Shown here: positions 16,931 through 24,578 of the stretch, piece after piece
How positions within the stretch are numbered: the first letter of the stretch is position 1
How the letters are laid out: each line of letters opens with the position of its first letter
Assembly: GCA_947492825.1 (NCBI GenBank)
Contig: CANLNT010000001.1
Span: 2,728,001-2,792,000, forward strand
From: an uncultured Paracoccaceae bacterium
GTDB taxonomy: Bacteria > Pseudomonadota > Alphaproteobacteria > Rhodobacterales > Rhodobacteraceae
Length of the DNA stretch: 64,000 nt
Direction: 5' to 3'
The notes under the pieces: model-generated
What the model saw: only the letters and a program-made list of their open reading frames with translations
Told to the model about the DNA's origin: nothing
Database searches by the model: none
Position numbers and translations under genes: made by a program

Positions 16931-16945
16931 TTAGAATTATTCTAA
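16931..16945. promoter_or_regulatory. Irr/ICE-box-like palindrome upstream of dps
   Basis: TTAGAATTATTCTAA is a perfect palindrome around a central T. It matches the iron control element pattern TTTAGAA-N3-TTCTAAA bound by Irr in Alphaproteobacteria. It sits at the 3' end of the upstream gene, in position to control dps. Known biology of the element is from memory. Confidence 0.65.
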
Positions 16946-17379
16946 GTCTTGTTTGCGTGCTGCGCGATTCCGCTGATTAGAAAGCGGATGTGTCGCCGAT
17001 GCACCTTTGGCACACGGCTGCCGACCAAGAACCGCAGGCTACCTTCGTCACCTTCGGTGGCAGCCATGACAGCGCGGATCAGCCACGCCTCGTCGAATGA
17101 CACTTCGGTCGTTCCGGGTCGATAAAATACCGGGTTGCGTCCAATCGCATCGCCGATGCAGCGGAATAGGGCCTGCGTATAATTTTCATGTGTTGCAGAC
17201 TTGGTGTTTGCAATCAGCGCACAGGCCCTGAACAAATCCGTCCGGGGCGCGACCCGGCAACGCCGCGCCACAACGCGCAGCGCATCCAGTGTCTCGTACC
17301 ATGCCGCGGGAAATTGCGGAACGGGCTGCGGTGCAACTTGTGGTGTGGCGAGAGGGGCAACGGATCGCATCTTTGACAA
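16942..17379 (-). CDS. Conserved hypothetical protein between dps and fbpA
   Basis: A 145-aa, largely helical protein (LDALRVVARRCRVAPRTDLF, FDEAWLIRAVMAATEGDEGS, HRRHIRFLISGIA). No known domain was recognised. It seems distantly related to the hemP-linked protein at 15556: both carry DEA followed by ATEGD and similar flanking helices. It is upstream of and codirectional with dps, and divergent from the iron-binding protein gene fbpA, so a role in iron physiology is plausible. An ATG four codons in (MRSVAPLA) is an alternative start. Confidence 0.7.
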   Translation of the reverse strand: MSKMRSVAPLATPQVAPQPVPQFPAAWYETLDALRVVARRCRVAPRTDLFRACALIANTKSATHENYTQALFRCIGDAIGRNPVFYRPGTTEVSFDEAWLIRAVMAATEGDEGSLRFLVGSRVPKVHRRHIRFLISGIAQHANKT

Positions 17380-17564
17380 CCTGCGGACTCAGGGTTCTGA
17401 TTCCTGACTATATTTATAAGGAAAGTGAAAAATGTGAAGGGCTGCGGTCACACTCCTCAAGCTTTTTCGCATGTTTCCGGCATTCTACGCCGCCAAATAC
17501 GATCAGAAAATAAACCTGAGTATTTTGATCGGAAAGGCTTGCCATATTCCACTGATCGGGTATT

Positions 17565-17579
17565 TGACTAAAACAGTCA
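17565..17579 (+). promoter_or_regulatory. Iron-Rhodo-box upstream of fbpA
   Basis: TGACTAAAACAGTCA fits TGA-N9-TCA exactly and has 5-bp inverted arms TGACT/AGTCA. It lies 29 bp before the fbpA start. Related boxes precede fbpB (20367) and hemP (15237). This type of site is attributed to RirA/IscR-like iron regulators in Rhodobacteraceae. Confidence 0.7.
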
Positions 17580-17607
17580 GATAACAGACCAACCTGGAGA
17601 CCTCCCC

Positions 17608-18621
17608 ATGAAACCCATGACTTCAATCCTTGCGACCGCGCTGGCCCTGACGGCCGCCGGCGCCACAGCAGAGGGCGAGCTGAACCTTTATTCCTCGCGC
17701 CACTATGACACCGACGAGCGTCTGTATTCGGACTTCACCGAACAAACCGGCATCACCATCAACCGCATCGAAGGTAAAGCCGACGAGCTGATCGCCCGCA
17801 TGGAAGCCGAAGGCGACAATTCCCCCGTTGACGTCTTCCTGACCGTCGACACCGTGCGCATCACCCGCGCCAAGGACCTGGGCCTGCTGCAATCCATTGA
17901 CAGCCCTGTGCTGGAATCCGCAATCCCTGCTTATCTGCAAGACGATGACAACCAGTGGTTTGCCTTTTCCCAGCGTGCGCGCATTCTGTTTTATGACAAG
18001 AACGATGTCGCCAACCCGCCGATGACCTATCAGGATCTGGCCAAGCCGGAATATGCAGGCATGGTCTGCATCCGCTCATCCTCGAACGTTTATACACAGA
18101 ACATCGTTGCAGCATTGACCGCACATCTGGGTGAAGATGCGGCAGCGGATTGGGCCAAGGGCGTTGTTGCCAACTTTGCCCGTGACCCGCAGGGTGGCGA
18201 TACTGATCAGTTGCGCGGGATCGTGTCGGGCGAATGCGATATCGCCATGTCCAACACCTATTACTTTGCCCGCGCCTTGCGTCGCGATGTATCTGATCTG
18301 TCCGACAGCATCGACACCATCGGCTGGGTCTTCCCCAACCAAGACGATATCGGCGCACATATGAACATCTCTGGCGGTGGCGTGGCGGTGAATGCCCCCA
18401 ACAAGGACAACGCTGTGAAGTTCCTTGAATACCTCGCATCCGAACAGGCGCAGGAATATTTCTCGGCCGGGAATGATGAATACCCTGCCGTGCCGGGCGT
18501 GGGCCTCGCCCCATCGGTGGCGGCCCTTGGCATCTTCCGCCCTGATGCGATTGCACTGTCGGATATCGCCGACAACATTGCTGCGGCACAGACCATCCTG
18601 AACGAGGCGGGCTGGAAGTAA
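17608..18621 (+). CDS. fbpA: Fe(3+) ABC transporter periplasmic substrate-binding protein
   Basis: A 337-aa FbpA/FutA-type protein. A signal peptide ends near ATAEG; the mature protein begins ELNLYSSRHYDTDERLYSDF, the ferric-binding hallmark. IRSSSNVYTQNIVAAL and SNTYYFARALRR supply the Tyr-rich iron site near the C-lobe. It captures ferric iron in the periplasm and hands it to FbpB. GGAGACC precedes the ATG. Its permease gene lies just downstream on the opposite strand, not in the same operon, and no fbpC ATPase gene is seen. Confidence 0.93.
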   Translation: MKPMTSILATALALTAAGATAEGELNLYSSRHYDTDERLYSDFTEQTGITINRIEGKADELIARMEAEGDNSPVDVFLTVDTVRITRAKDLGLLQSIDSPVLESAIPAYLQDDDNQWFAFSQRARILFYDKNDVANPPMTYQDLAKPEYAGMVCIRSSSNVYTQNIVAALTAHLGEDAAADWAKGVVANFARDPQGGDTDQLRGIVSGECDIAMSNTYYFARALRRDVSDLSDSIDTIGWVFPNQDDIGAHMNISGGGVAVNAPNKDNAVKFLEYLASEQAQEYFSAGNDEYPAVPGVGLAPSVAALGIFRPDAIALSDIADNIAAAQTILNEAGWK

Positions 18622-18648
18622 TTCGCCCACATCGGCACTACACGATCC

Positions 18649-18676
18649 AAAGGCGCGCCACCCTCGGCGCGCCTTT
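18649..18676. terminator. Bidirectional terminator between fbpA and fbpB
   Basis: AAAGGCGCGC and GCGCGCCTTT form a 10-bp stem with an 8-nt loop between the two convergent genes. A and T runs on both sides suit termination in either direction. Confidence 0.75.
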
Positions 18677-18678
18677 CT

Positions 18679-20304
18679 TTATGACCGCTGTCGCCTGTCC
18701 CCGATTCGGACGCACAACAAGATCACCGGCAACAGACCGATCGCCGCAATCATCAGGCTCGGCACCGCCGCACCCTCCAGCCGCTCGTCCGAGGCGAGAC
18801 GGAAGGCCTGCACTGCCAGCGTGTCATAGTTGAAGGGACGCAGGATCAGCGTGGCGGGCAATTCCTTGATCGTGTCGACAAAGACGATCAGCAACGCTGT
18901 GAGGATGCTGCCCCGCAAGATTGGCATATGGATTGACCGGACCGTTCCCCATGCGCTGCGCCCCAGCACCCGCGCTGCCGCATCCACGTTCGGGGTGACC
19001 GTCGACAACCCGCTGTCATAGGCCCCGATTGCAGCGGCCAGAAACCGGATCAGATAGGCCGCAATCAACAACCAGATCGAACCCGAGATCAGCAGCCCGG
19101 TCGAGATGTCGAACCAGTCTTCCATCCGGGCATCAAACCAGTTGTCGAACCGTGCAAAGGGCACCATCAGCCCCACCGCGATTACCCCACCCGGGACCGC
19201 ATAACCAAGCCGCCCGACGAACAGCGTCGCAAGCGACGTGCGGCTTTTCAGGATCCGGTCAAAGGTGCCAAGAATGATCGCAGCACTCACCGTCAGCACA
19301 GCGGCAATAGCTGCAAGCAGAAGCGAATTCTGGATGAACCCCACATAGCGCGGGCTAAAGATATCCTGTTCGGACCGCAGACCCATCAGGATCAGTGTGA
19401 TCGTTGGGATGACCACCCCCAGTAGCACCGGCAATGCACAGGCAATCTGTGCGGCCAAGGCGCGACCACCTGACAGATGGAACCGCGAAAACGGCTCTTG
19501 CTGGCCTTTGGTCGCATAGATCGCCCGGCCCCGGTTGATGTATTCAAGGGCCGCCACCAGCAGCGCAAAGGTCAAAAGACCCAAGGCCAATTGCGCCGCC
19601 GCGCCACGATCTGCCAACCCGAACCAACTGGTGTAGATACCCGTAGCAAAGGTTTGGACACTGAAATGCGCAACGGTGCCAAAATCGGCAATCGTCTCCA
19701 TCACCACCAAAAGCGCGCCTGCGGCGATGGCGGGACGCGCCAGCGGCAAAGAGACCCGCAAAAAGGCATGCAACGGCGATGCACCCAGCGACCTTGCAGC
19801 ATAGAACGGCGCGGCCGCCTGCAAGCGAAACGCGGTGCGTGCCAGCAGGTAGACATAAGGATAAAGTACCAGCGTCAGCATCAATGCCGCACCACCCAAT
19901 GACCGGATTTCCGGGAACCAATAATCGCGCGGCCCCCATCCCATCAGATCGCGCAAAGTGGATTGCACAATGCCTGGATGGTCCAGCACATCGGTGTAGG
20001 CATAGGCCAAAACATAGGCCGGAAACGCCAGCGGGATGACCAGCCCGATTTCCAGCAACCGGCGCCCGCGAAATTCTGTCGTGACCACAAGCCAGGCAGT
20101 GACACTGCCAATGAGGATGCTGCCGCTTGCGACCAGCACGACCAAAACCAGCGTCGTCCAAGTATAGCGCCACAGCACGGTCTGGGCGAGCTGTGAAAGC
20201 GTATCAAACGTCCCAAGAGCAGCGGCCGCAACGACGCCCAGCAGTGGCAACAGACACACCGCAGCAATCAGCAACGCTGTCCCGGTAATGATGTGCTTGT
20301 CCAT
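18679..20304 (-). CDS. fbpB: Fe(3+) ABC transporter permease
   Basis: A 541-aa inner-membrane protein with two fused permease modules, about 12 hydrophobic segments, as in FbpB/SfuB. Each half has an EAA-like loop (ARSLGASPLHAFLRVSLPLARPAI; AARVLGRSAWGTVRSIHMPILRG, both split around conserved G). It moves ferric iron delivered by FbpA. ATG 20304 gives MDKHIITGTALLIAAV, a sound first membrane segment; a longer reading from 20355 adds basic residues only. The promoter region carries a box resembling the fbpA box. Confidence 0.9.
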   Translation of the reverse strand: MDKHIITGTALLIAAVCLLPLLGVVAAAALGTFDTLSQLAQTVLWRYTWTTLVLVVLVASGSILIGSVTAWLVVTTEFRGRRLLEIGLVIPLAFPAYVLAYAYTDVLDHPGIVQSTLRDLMGWGPRDYWFPEIRSLGGAALMLTLVLYPYVYLLARTAFRLQAAAPFYAARSLGASPLHAFLRVSLPLARPAIAAGALLVVMETIADFGTVAHFSVQTFATGIYTSWFGLADRGAAAQLALGLLTFALLVAALEYINRGRAIYATKGQQEPFSRFHLSGGRALAAQIACALPVLLGVVIPTITLILMGLRSEQDIFSPRYVGFIQNSLLLAAIAAVLTVSAAIILGTFDRILKSRTSLATLFVGRLGYAVPGGVIAVGLMVPFARFDNWFDARMEDWFDISTGLLISGSIWLLIAAYLIRFLAAAIGAYDSGLSTVTPNVDAAARVLGRSAWGTVRSIHMPILRGSILTALLIVFVDTIKELPATLILRPFNYDTLAVQAFRLASDERLEGAAVPSLMIAAIGLLPVILLCVRIGDRRQRS

Positions 20305-20366
20305 GAAGTGTGCTCTGCTTGCTGGTCGCGGCGGTTTTAGCCCGATCCGTCGCACAATGACAGGCC

Positions 20367-20381
20367 CGATTGTTTTAGTCG
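20367..20381 (-). promoter_or_regulatory. Iron-box-like operator upstream of fbpB
   Basis: Read toward fbpB the sequence is CGACTAAAACAATCG, matching the fbpA box at 12 of 15 positions in the same orientation relative to the gene. It ends 63 bp before the fbpB start. Confidence 0.55.
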
Positions 20382-20409
20382 GGATTGTGTCGCAGCCGAA
20401 AACGCGCCG

Positions 20410-21006
20410 TTAAGCAGCAGCTTGCCATGTCTCGAGGATTTCGGGCTGCAACTTTGACACGGCGGGGTCATAGCGTTTCAACAGAACCGCGCCCAACATC
20501 GGGGGCAGATCAACCAGCCACGCAGTCGAGACATCCATGACGATAGGTGCCGGATCGCAGAGCGCAACAAGCACTAACGCCTTGATGTCGTAGCTGACCG
20601 CCTCTGCCAGTTGCATCAGGGATCGGCTTTGCGGTCGCATGGCCGGATTGAAAAGCCTGATCGCGCGTTCATCTATTTGCGCAGGCTCTTCGATGTCCAG
20701 CAGAACACCGTCCGCCACAGCTTGCAGATCCGCGCCCTTGCACCAGGACAACGCAATCGCACCGATCTGAGTGATCCCCTGTGCCTCGATAAAGGCCTGC
20801 CACCGCGCGGCCTCGCAAGTGTCCAGAACCGCCAATAGCGCGTTGGTGTTGTCGGCCACCGCCGCCCGCTGCCGCAGCGTATCGGGCGCAAACGCGGCGC
20901 GTTGCCATTGCTTGGCGTCGCTGTGCAGTCCGATCCAGATGTCGGCAAGGCTCAGGTCCTGGCCAAGGCGGAAGACGCCTTTTTCGGGGTCGTTTGGGCG
21001 GGTCAT
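20410..21006 (-). CDS. Unknown protein, last gene of the VgrG module
   Basis: A 198-aa soluble protein without a recognised family. It starts MTRPNDPEKGVFRLGQDL and contains an alpha-rich middle (TNALLAVLDTCEAARWQAFI) and AIRLFNPAMRPQSRSLMQLAEA. It begins 3 bp after the stop of the preceding unknown gene. In vgrG modules the gene after a cargo gene is often an immunity or accessory gene, so that is a reasonable guess. I have no motif to prove it. Confidence 0.65.
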   Translation of the reverse strand: MTRPNDPEKGVFRLGQDLSLADIWIGLHSDAKQWQRAAFAPDTLRQRAAVADNTNALLAVLDTCEAARWQAFIEAQGITQIGAIALSWCKGADLQAVADGVLLDIEEPAQIDERAIRLFNPAMRPQSRSLMQLAEAVSYDIKALVLVALCDPAPIVMDVSTAWLVDLPPMLGAVLLKRYDPAVSKLQPEILETWQAAA

Positions 21007-21009
21007 GGC

Positions 21010-21627
21010 TTAGAAAGTCTCGGTCAGGTTTGGGGCGTAGTTAGGATTGGCGTTATGCGGGCTGACGTCCATGCTCATGTGCATCGACGTCCCACCGTCG
21101 GCATAATCGAATGTGCCCAGATCAAGGCTGGTGTCATCCAGAACACCGCCAAAATAGCGGCACTGCCAGCCGCGCCCGCCGGACAATGACAGGGCGACCC
21201 TGTAGGTCATGTTGGGCGCGTCTCGCGCCCCCAAACCGGCATCTCCATGAAAGCGCGGCGCTGAAAACATGCTGTCGGGCAGCCAATGGTTTCCTTCTGA
21301 GTCCTCGTAACGAACCACGACCTCTTTGTCGGGCAATGGCCACATCCGGCTTTGCACTTCTGTCACCGGGGTCGGATTGGTGGCAGGGCACCGGTTGCAG
21401 GCATTGCGCTCGACATGTTCGCGGCTGTCAGGGGCGATGGTATCGCCTGGCTTTACCTCTTCACACGGCTTGTCAGTTGCGCAGGTGCCCGTTGGGCAGT
21501 TATAGGGCGGCAATGGCCGCGTTGCCGGGTCCAGCGCCTCGCGCCGGGCCAAGCCTTCGGCCCAACGTCCCCCTTCGCGACCCAGTTCGGCCAAGGCTTC
21601 CGCAGATTTTTGCGATGGGATGATCAA
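21010..21627 (-). CDS. Unknown Cys-containing protein after DUF4123 (candidate T6SS cargo)
   Basis: About 206 aa. The N-terminal helix (IPSQKSAEALAELGREGGRW) leads into a Cys-rich stretch (PPYNCPTGTCATDKPCEEVK; ERNACNRCPATNP) and a C-terminal beta-like domain ending in a Gly/His/Ser-rich segment. No domain was recognised. Its place directly downstream of a DUF4123 adaptor is where type VI effectors are usually encoded, so cargo is the leading hypothesis. I prefer a TTG start at 21627, which overlaps the adaptor stop as TTGA and has GAGGAG upstream. An ATG at 21666 would overlap by 43 bp. Confidence 0.6.
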   Translation of the reverse strand: MIIPSQKSAEALAELGREGGRWAEGLARREALDPATRPLPPYNCPTGTCATDKPCEEVKPGDTIAPDSREHVERNACNRCPATNPTPVTEVQSRMWPLPDKEVVVRYEDSEGNHWLPDSMFSAPRFHGDAGLGARDAPNMTYRVALSLSGGRGWQCRYFGGVLDDTSLDLGTFDYADGGTSMHMSMDVSPHNANPNYAPNLTETF

Positions 21628-22607
21628 AGTTCCATCTCCTCTTCTGCTTTTCCAAACTCCCACCACCCGTTCAGCCGCTTATAAAAGGCAATGGCGGCGT
21701 CAGGTTCCAGTTCGATGATGATCCGGCCCAGAAACGCGCCAGAGCGTTGGTTCGGATTTGGCTTCTGGGCGATGACGGCCTCCCAGAATTCATCAGATGC
21801 GACCAGCGCAGGTTTGCGCATGCGCACGATCGCCATTGTGACGATATCCATCTCGCGACACACCTCGAGCCGGGCGCAATCGGCAATGGAAGCACCGATC
21901 AGGTCCTGCACCTCGTCGGGGGTGCGGTCACCAACATCGCCGCCCCATTCCGTGGTCAGGTAGGCCTGCAGCCGCTCACGAAAGACCGTGTCGGTGACCT
22001 TGCTCATTTGTTCCATCTGGTTGCTGTTGATCTGTTGCAGCACAGGGGGGCGGATATCACCTTCGGCGGGCTCAAGGTCGGTGGCGACGGACGCACCGGG
22101 AAGCAACGGCATATTGATCTTTGCGATCCCGGCGCCGCGCGCCACATAGGCCTGATCGACGGGTCCCCAGAACGCCGCCGCCTCTGTCGTGGTAAGCGAA
22201 GCCAGGAACGCCAGCAGAATGCGGGTGTCATAAAACCGGAAAAGCGCCATGTCTTGACCCTCGTTGATGATGACGTGCAAACGCCCGGCAAAATGCCTGC
22301 GCAGATCATCCAATGATGCATCGCTTTGCGCAACAAAACCCGCGTGGCGATGATTTGCCGCCTTGATCAGGTCCCGGACAGCTTTGGGCCTGTCCGGATC
22401 CAGAGCCACGACATAAGGGGCCTCACCCGACAACATGATCGCATCTTCGCCGGAAAACAGGCTTTCGAATGTCAGGCGGGATGCGCCGATAGTGGCCAGC
22501 AGATTATCATAGCTTGTCGCATCCAGCACAGCGGTCAATTGACCCGCGCGAAACGCGCGGCGCAGGCCGAACAGGGCCCTGCGGGATATGGGTGTCGCGC
22601 CGTTCAT
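21624..22607 (-). CDS. DUF4123-containing T6SS effector adaptor/chaperone
   Basis: A 327-aa protein. The N-terminal half has the DUF4123 pattern: LTAVLDATSYDNLL near the start, GEAPYVVALDP, and LFRFYDTRILLAFLASL with the conserved F/YDPRVL-like segment. The C-terminal half is helical and ends with a membrane-free acidic tail. DUF4123 proteins (Tap/TEC) load effectors onto VgrG. ATG 22607 overlaps the PAAR gene stop as ATGA; the longer frame to 22766 is not credible. It lies between the PAAR gene and the candidate cargo gene. Confidence 0.75.
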   Translation of the reverse strand: MNGATPISRRALFGLRRAFRAGQLTAVLDATSYDNLLATIGASRLTFESLFSGEDAIMLSGEAPYVVALDPDRPKAVRDLIKAANHRHAGFVAQSDASLDDLRRHFAGRLHVIINEGQDMALFRFYDTRILLAFLASLTTTEAAAFWGPVDQAYVARGAGIAKINMPLLPGASVATDLEPAEGDIRPPVLQQINSNQMEQMSKVTDTVFRERLQAYLTTEWGGDVGDRTPDEVQDLIGASIADCARLEVCREMDIVTMAIVRMRKPALVASDEFWEAVIAQKPNPNQRSGAFLGRIIIELEPDAAIAFYKRLNGWWEFGKAEEEMEL

Positions 22608-23005
22608 CCGGAACTGGTCACAAAGGCCTGACCCTTGCGGTTGGCATCGCGCATGCATTCGCGCACGCAGGGCGCACCTAGCGCCAGCCGCAGGGGTGAA
22701 AAGGAGGGTGCGGGCTGAACATCCGCCATGACAGTGCCGGACCCGGCAGACACCGACCCACCGCAATCAACCCCATCCCCGATCCGGGCCAAAGGCCTGC
22801 CATTCACAAAGACCGTCGGTGACCCGGCAGAGACTGATCGCCCATGCGGCGGGCAGTTCGAACAGCCGTGTGGCGCGACTGCATCGCCTTTGCGCAAGGC
22901 CGGAATGCCGTCAATAGAGACATTGGGACTGCCCGCAATCGACGGTGTCGGCGGGAAGCATCCGTGACCGACGCAGATATCACCCTTGCGAGAGGCGGCT
23001 GGCAT
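22604..23005 (-). CDS. PAAR-domain T6SS spike-tip protein
   Basis: 133 aa, starting MPAASRKGDICVGHGCFPPT, followed by SIAGSPNVSIDGIPALRKGD, GRSVSAGSPTVFVNGRPLAR and DCGGSVSAGSGTVM. These Gly/Ser-turn beta repeats with metal-ligand His/Cys are the PAAR signature. The protein should cap the VgrG trimer and sharpen the injected spike. About 40 residues after the PAAR fold (SPLRLALGAPCVRECMRDA) are Cys-containing with unknown use. It overlaps the DUF4123 gene by 4 bp. Confidence 0.88.
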   Translation of the reverse strand: MPAASRKGDICVGHGCFPPTPSIAGSPNVSIDGIPALRKGDAVAPHGCSNCPPHGRSVSAGSPTVFVNGRPLARIGDGVDCGGSVSAGSGTVMADVQPAPSFSPLRLALGAPCVRECMRDANRKGQAFVTSSG

Positions 23006-23016
23006 CAAGTTTTCCC

Positions 23017-23688
23017 CTAATCGGTCAAGGCATCCCACGCATTGCGCGCGGTTTCCTCGATCTGTTCCATCCCGGCGTCCGAGATGATCTCTTGCGGCAT
23101 GAAATCGCGAGTCGGCGCGCCATTGCCCACCTGCACCGTGACGTCATAGCCCGCTTCGCCCATCGACAGCAGGCGGAACCCACCGCGTGTCAGCCAACCA
23201 GCGGTCTTGATCGCCTGGCGCAAGGCACGTTTTCCGGCCATTTCCGCCAACCCCTGTCCGGGCAGGTTCCCTGACTTGATGATCACATAATAAAGCGCAC
23301 CCCAGCCTTCTTCGCCATCCGGGCCGCCACTGCTGACCTCAAGCTGGAAGGATGCGGAGGACGTCGGCGGGCCAACGTAAAAGCTGGTCACCTTTTTGGG
23401 GCCGGGGCTGTCGTTGTGATAGACGTAAAGAATACCCGGCGGCAGGGCGAGGCCACTGCCCAATGTGCGGACATTAAAGCGCGCGGTAACTGTGCCGCTT
23501 GTAGTGATCACATTGGCAAAGCCCACAGCATAATTTTTGATGTCGCGAAGCTGAATCCCGTCCGCGTCGCGGCCCGATCCACCTAAGCGGCGCTCTTCCA
23601 GAAATGCTTCCCAATCTGAGGTTTTGGAAAAATCAAAGTCGGTCTTTGACAGAAACGCATCAAGGTCTTCTCTGGTGAATTCAACCAT
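23017..23688 (-). CDS. Unknown protein of the VgrG module
   Basis: A 223-aa soluble protein with no recognised domain. The N-terminus (MVEFTREDLDAFLSKTDFDF) is helical. The middle is beta-rich (VITTSGTVTARFNVRTLGSG, ILYVYHNDSPGPKK) and the C-terminal part may be helical (KRALRQAIKTAGWL). It sits between the membrane-anchored protein and the PAAR gene in one leftward operon. It could be an adaptor or cargo, but nothing in the sequence decides it. Confidence 0.65.
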   Translation of the reverse strand: MVEFTREDLDAFLSKTDFDFSKTSDWEAFLEERRLGGSGRDADGIQLRDIKNYAVGFANVITTSGTVTARFNVRTLGSGLALPPGILYVYHNDSPGPKKVTSFYVGPPTSSASFQLEVSSGGPDGEEGWGALYYVIIKSGNLPGQGLAEMAGKRALRQAIKTAGWLTRGGFRLLSMGEAGYDVTVQVGNGAPTRDFMPQEIISDAGMEQIEETARNAWDALTD

Positions 23689-24567
23689 TTAACTGCCTCC
23701 GGCGGTCGTAAGATATGCAGCGGCTTCGGGATAGGCGGATTGCATGACACGCAAAGTGCCAGCCGACACGCCATCGATCCCGTTTGCGCGCACTAGGCGT
23801 GGGTAGTCGGCTGATCCAATGGCGGGCAATGCGCTGGCATCGAGCCCTGAAGGATAGCACGCCGTGCCAAGGGTTGCGGGATCAGCCATCGCGCGGTTTA
23901 CCGCCAACGTGCTGGTACATGCCGTATCAACAAGTCCCGCGCGGCGCAGACCCAGCACCCAACCGGGGCTGACTGGGCAAGCTGTTTGCACCTCAGCCAG
24001 TGTTGCTGTCCCCTGCGCGACCCGCAACTTGTCCGCCAAACCCACATAACCGGCGCAATCACTTGCATCAGTCGCGCAATCGAAATCACCGCATCCGTCC
24101 ACGATGACTTCCATATTCGCATCATTGCCCCAAATCGGGATTGCCCGCAAAACCGCACCGACATCATTGGCTTGCGACAGCGCGGCTTGGGCATCGCGAG
24201 AGGCGCGAACAAAATCCGCCGTCAGCCCATCGGGCAGCCGATCAAGAATGGCAGGATCAGAGGCAAAGAACCCCCGGTCCCCCTCGCCTGCGGTCGCGTC
24301 GATCACTGCGAGCACTTCGTTTTCGTCCGCATGATCAAAGGCCAAAGACGGATAACCCAAATCAAATGCGCGGGACGGACCGTTGACGGCCACAAAGGCC
24401 GCCGCACAGGTCCGATCGAGCATCGCAGCCAATTCGGTCGGTATCTCTGCGCCGATGGCCTCGGTCACCGGCGCGCAGGCCGTGGCCACATCCGGCTCCT
24501 TTGGCCACATGGTCCAAGCCACAAAACCGACCAGCGCCAGGCCACCAATTCCAATGACTGCTTTCAT
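23689..24567 (-). CDS. Unknown membrane-anchored or exported protein of the VgrG module
   Basis: A 292-aa protein with one N-terminal hydrophobic segment (VIGIGGLALVGFVAWTMW), probably an uncleaved anchor with the rest in the periplasm. The soluble part has many paired Cys (ACAPVT, RTCAAAF, VDGCGDFDCATDASDCAGYV, TACPVSP, TACTST, TACYPSG), which suggests disulfides. No family was recognised. In such modules a periplasmic protein next to vgrG can be an immunity protein or an accessory factor; this is inference. Confidence 0.65.
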   Translation of the reverse strand: MKAVIGIGGLALVGFVAWTMWPKEPDVATACAPVTEAIGAEIPTELAAMLDRTCAAAFVAVNGPSRAFDLGYPSLAFDHADENEVLAVIDATAGEGDRGFFASDPAILDRLPDGLTADFVRASRDAQAALSQANDVGAVLRAIPIWGNDANMEVIVDGCGDFDCATDASDCAGYVGLADKLRVAQGTATLAEVQTACPVSPGWVLGLRRAGLVDTACTSTLAVNRAMADPATLGTACYPSGLDASALPAIGSADYPRLVRANGIDGVSAGTLRVMQSAYPEAAAYLTTAGGS

Positions 24568-24578
24568 GTCGATGGCTC

